The notes under the pieces are model-generated. The model was not told the DNA's origin and made no database searches. It was given only the letters and a program-made list of their open reading frames with translations. Position numbers and translations under genes: made by a program. Of a stretch of DNA of 64,000 nucleotides, positions 63,226 through 64,000 are shown piece by piece; within the stretch, counting starts at the first letter, position 1; the number at the start of each line of letters is the position of its first letter. The stretch spans positions 1,322,001 through 1,386,000 of the forward strand of contig NZ_QGTX01000001.1 in the NCBI RefSeq assembly GCF_003182485.1, written 5' to 3'. This stretch comes from Geodermatophilus normandii. Lineage in GTDB: Bacteria; Actinomycetota; Actinomycetes; Mycobacteriales; Geodermatophilaceae.

Positions 63226-64000
63226 ATGACCGTCCGCGACCTCGTGGTGGACCTCTGCACCGAGCACCTGGACGTCCTCGGCGGCGACCCGGTGTCGCTG
63301 CAGACGCTGGTCCGGCTGCTGGCCGCGTGCGGCGTGGCCGAGCCCAGCGCGCGGGTGGCCGCGGCGGCCCTGCGCCGCTCGGGGTGGTTGAGCGCGTCCC
63401 GGCACGGACGGGAGACGCTGCTGCTCCCGACGGCGCTGCTGCGCGAGGCGGTGGCCGCCCGCGACGAGCGCGTCCGGCGGCGGCTGGACCCGTGGGACGG
63501 GCGGTGGCGGATGGTCGTCTACAGCGTCCCGGAGACCGACCGGGCGGCGCGCGAGCGGGTGCGCCGCGGCCTCGCCCGGGCCGGGTTCGGCCCGCTCGCG
63601 CCGGCGACGTGGGTCTCGCCGCACCCGTCGGCGCTCGACGAGGTGCACGCGGAGCTCGCCGGCGAGCGCACCTCGCGGCTGGACCTGCTGACCGCGTCCG
63701 TCGCCGACCCGCGGCTGTCCGACGGCGACCTGGCCGCCCGCTGCTGGGACCTGCCCCGGCTGGCGGCCGCGTGGTCGCGCGTGCTCGACCGGCTGCGCGC
63801 CGCCGCCCCGACGGTGCCCCAGGGCCCGGCCGGCCTCGCCCTGCACCTGCGGCTGCGCGCCGAGCTGCGCGCGGTCCTCGCCGCCGATCCGCTGCTGCCC
63901 GCGCCGCTGCAGCCGGCGGGCTGGCCGGCGCGGGACGTCCGCGACGCCTGGGCCGACACCGGCGCCCGGCTGGCGGCCGCGGCCCGCGAGCACGTCGCCG
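63226..64000 (+). CDS. PaaX-like transcriptional regulator (3' end cut by window)
   Basis: At least 258 residues are visible. An N-terminal winged helix (VSLQTLVRLLAACGV; AAAALRRSGWLSASRHGR) is followed by the PaaX central domain starting DPWDGRWRMVVYSVPETDR and a WVSPHPSALDEVHAEL segment. PaaX proteins repress aromatic (phenylacetyl-CoA) catabolism in other bacteria; the target here is unknown. ATG 63226 has a weak GGAGG. Confidence 0.85.
   Translation, partial: MTVRDLVVDLCTEHLDVLGGDPVSLQTLVRLLAACGVAEPSARVAAAALRRSGWLSASRHGRETLLLPTALLREAVAARDERVRRRLDPWDGRWRMVVYSVPETDRAARERVRRGLARAGFGPLAPATWVSPHPSALDEVHAELAGERTSRLDLLTASVADPRLSDGDLAARCWDLPRLAAAWSRVLDRLRAAAPTVPQGPAGLALHLRLRAELRAVLAADPLLPAPLQPAGWPARDVRDAWADTGARLAAAAREHVA

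Overview
This 64 kb window is high-GC actinobacterial chromosome next to the replication origin. The evidence is the chain dnaA (partial, minus strand) / rpmH-rnpA-yidD-yidC-jag-rsmG-parA-parB, then cwlM-trxA-trxB-pseudokinase-murJ-DUF6049-NUDIX-pcnA, then ino1-padR-DUF5318-ponA-GT87, then rpsF-ssb-rpsR-rplI-dnaB. As I recall it, this order matches Streptomyces, whereas Mycobacterium tuberculosis has the same blocks on both sides of dnaA (Rv3924c-Rv3907c and Rv0037c-Rv0058). Very high GC, heavy GTG use, a LOV photoreceptor phosphatase and many leaderless promoters suggest Geodermatophilaceae (Blastococcus, Geodermatophilus, Modestobacter). That family assignment is inference.

Layout. 1-8 kb: replication initiator, rRNA/tRNA/membrane-biogenesis operon and ParABS partitioning with two parS sites in front of parA. 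8-21.6 kb: mostly minus strand; D-Ala ligase, aminotransferase, CwlM, thioredoxin pair, a pseudokinase plus MurJ (the two halves of mycobacterial MviN as separate genes), DUF6049, a NUDIX gene with an apparent one-base deletion, and divergent pcnA. 21.6-34.4 kb: metalloprotease, MFS/YqgE divergent pair, lipoprotein, inositol-phosphate synthase, PadR regulator with a clear operator, class A PBP, GT87 glycosyltransferase, endonuclease IV and a secreted surface protein. 34.4-38 kb: ribosomal protein/SSB operon and dnaB, whose upstream region holds a LexA box and DnaA boxes. 38-64 kb is accessory: secreted esterase, membrane desaturase with its reductase and a divergent PucR-type regulator, DinB, a SNF2-type helicase beside a decayed uridine kinase, alpha/beta hydrolases, an AraC/VOC pair, a BluB-CobT fusion, phosphoglucomutase, a PAS-GGDEF diguanylate cyclase, HMG-CoA lyase, a LOV-GAF-SpoIIE phosphatase, small membrane proteins and a truncated PaaX-like regulator.

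Themes. Five parS palindromes lie across the window (three kinds of location: intergenic, inside pcnA, inside the helicase gene) and fit ParB loading near the origin. Nine genes have a TANNNT box 6-8 nt before the start codon and no Shine-Dalgarno, as expected for leaderless mRNAs. Cell-wall genes (ddl, cwlM, murJ, pseudokinase, DUF6049, ponA, yidC) are concentrated near the origin. GC-rich hairpins without a T-run end most operons. No tRNA, rRNA, insertion sequence, prophage or CRISPR array was seen.
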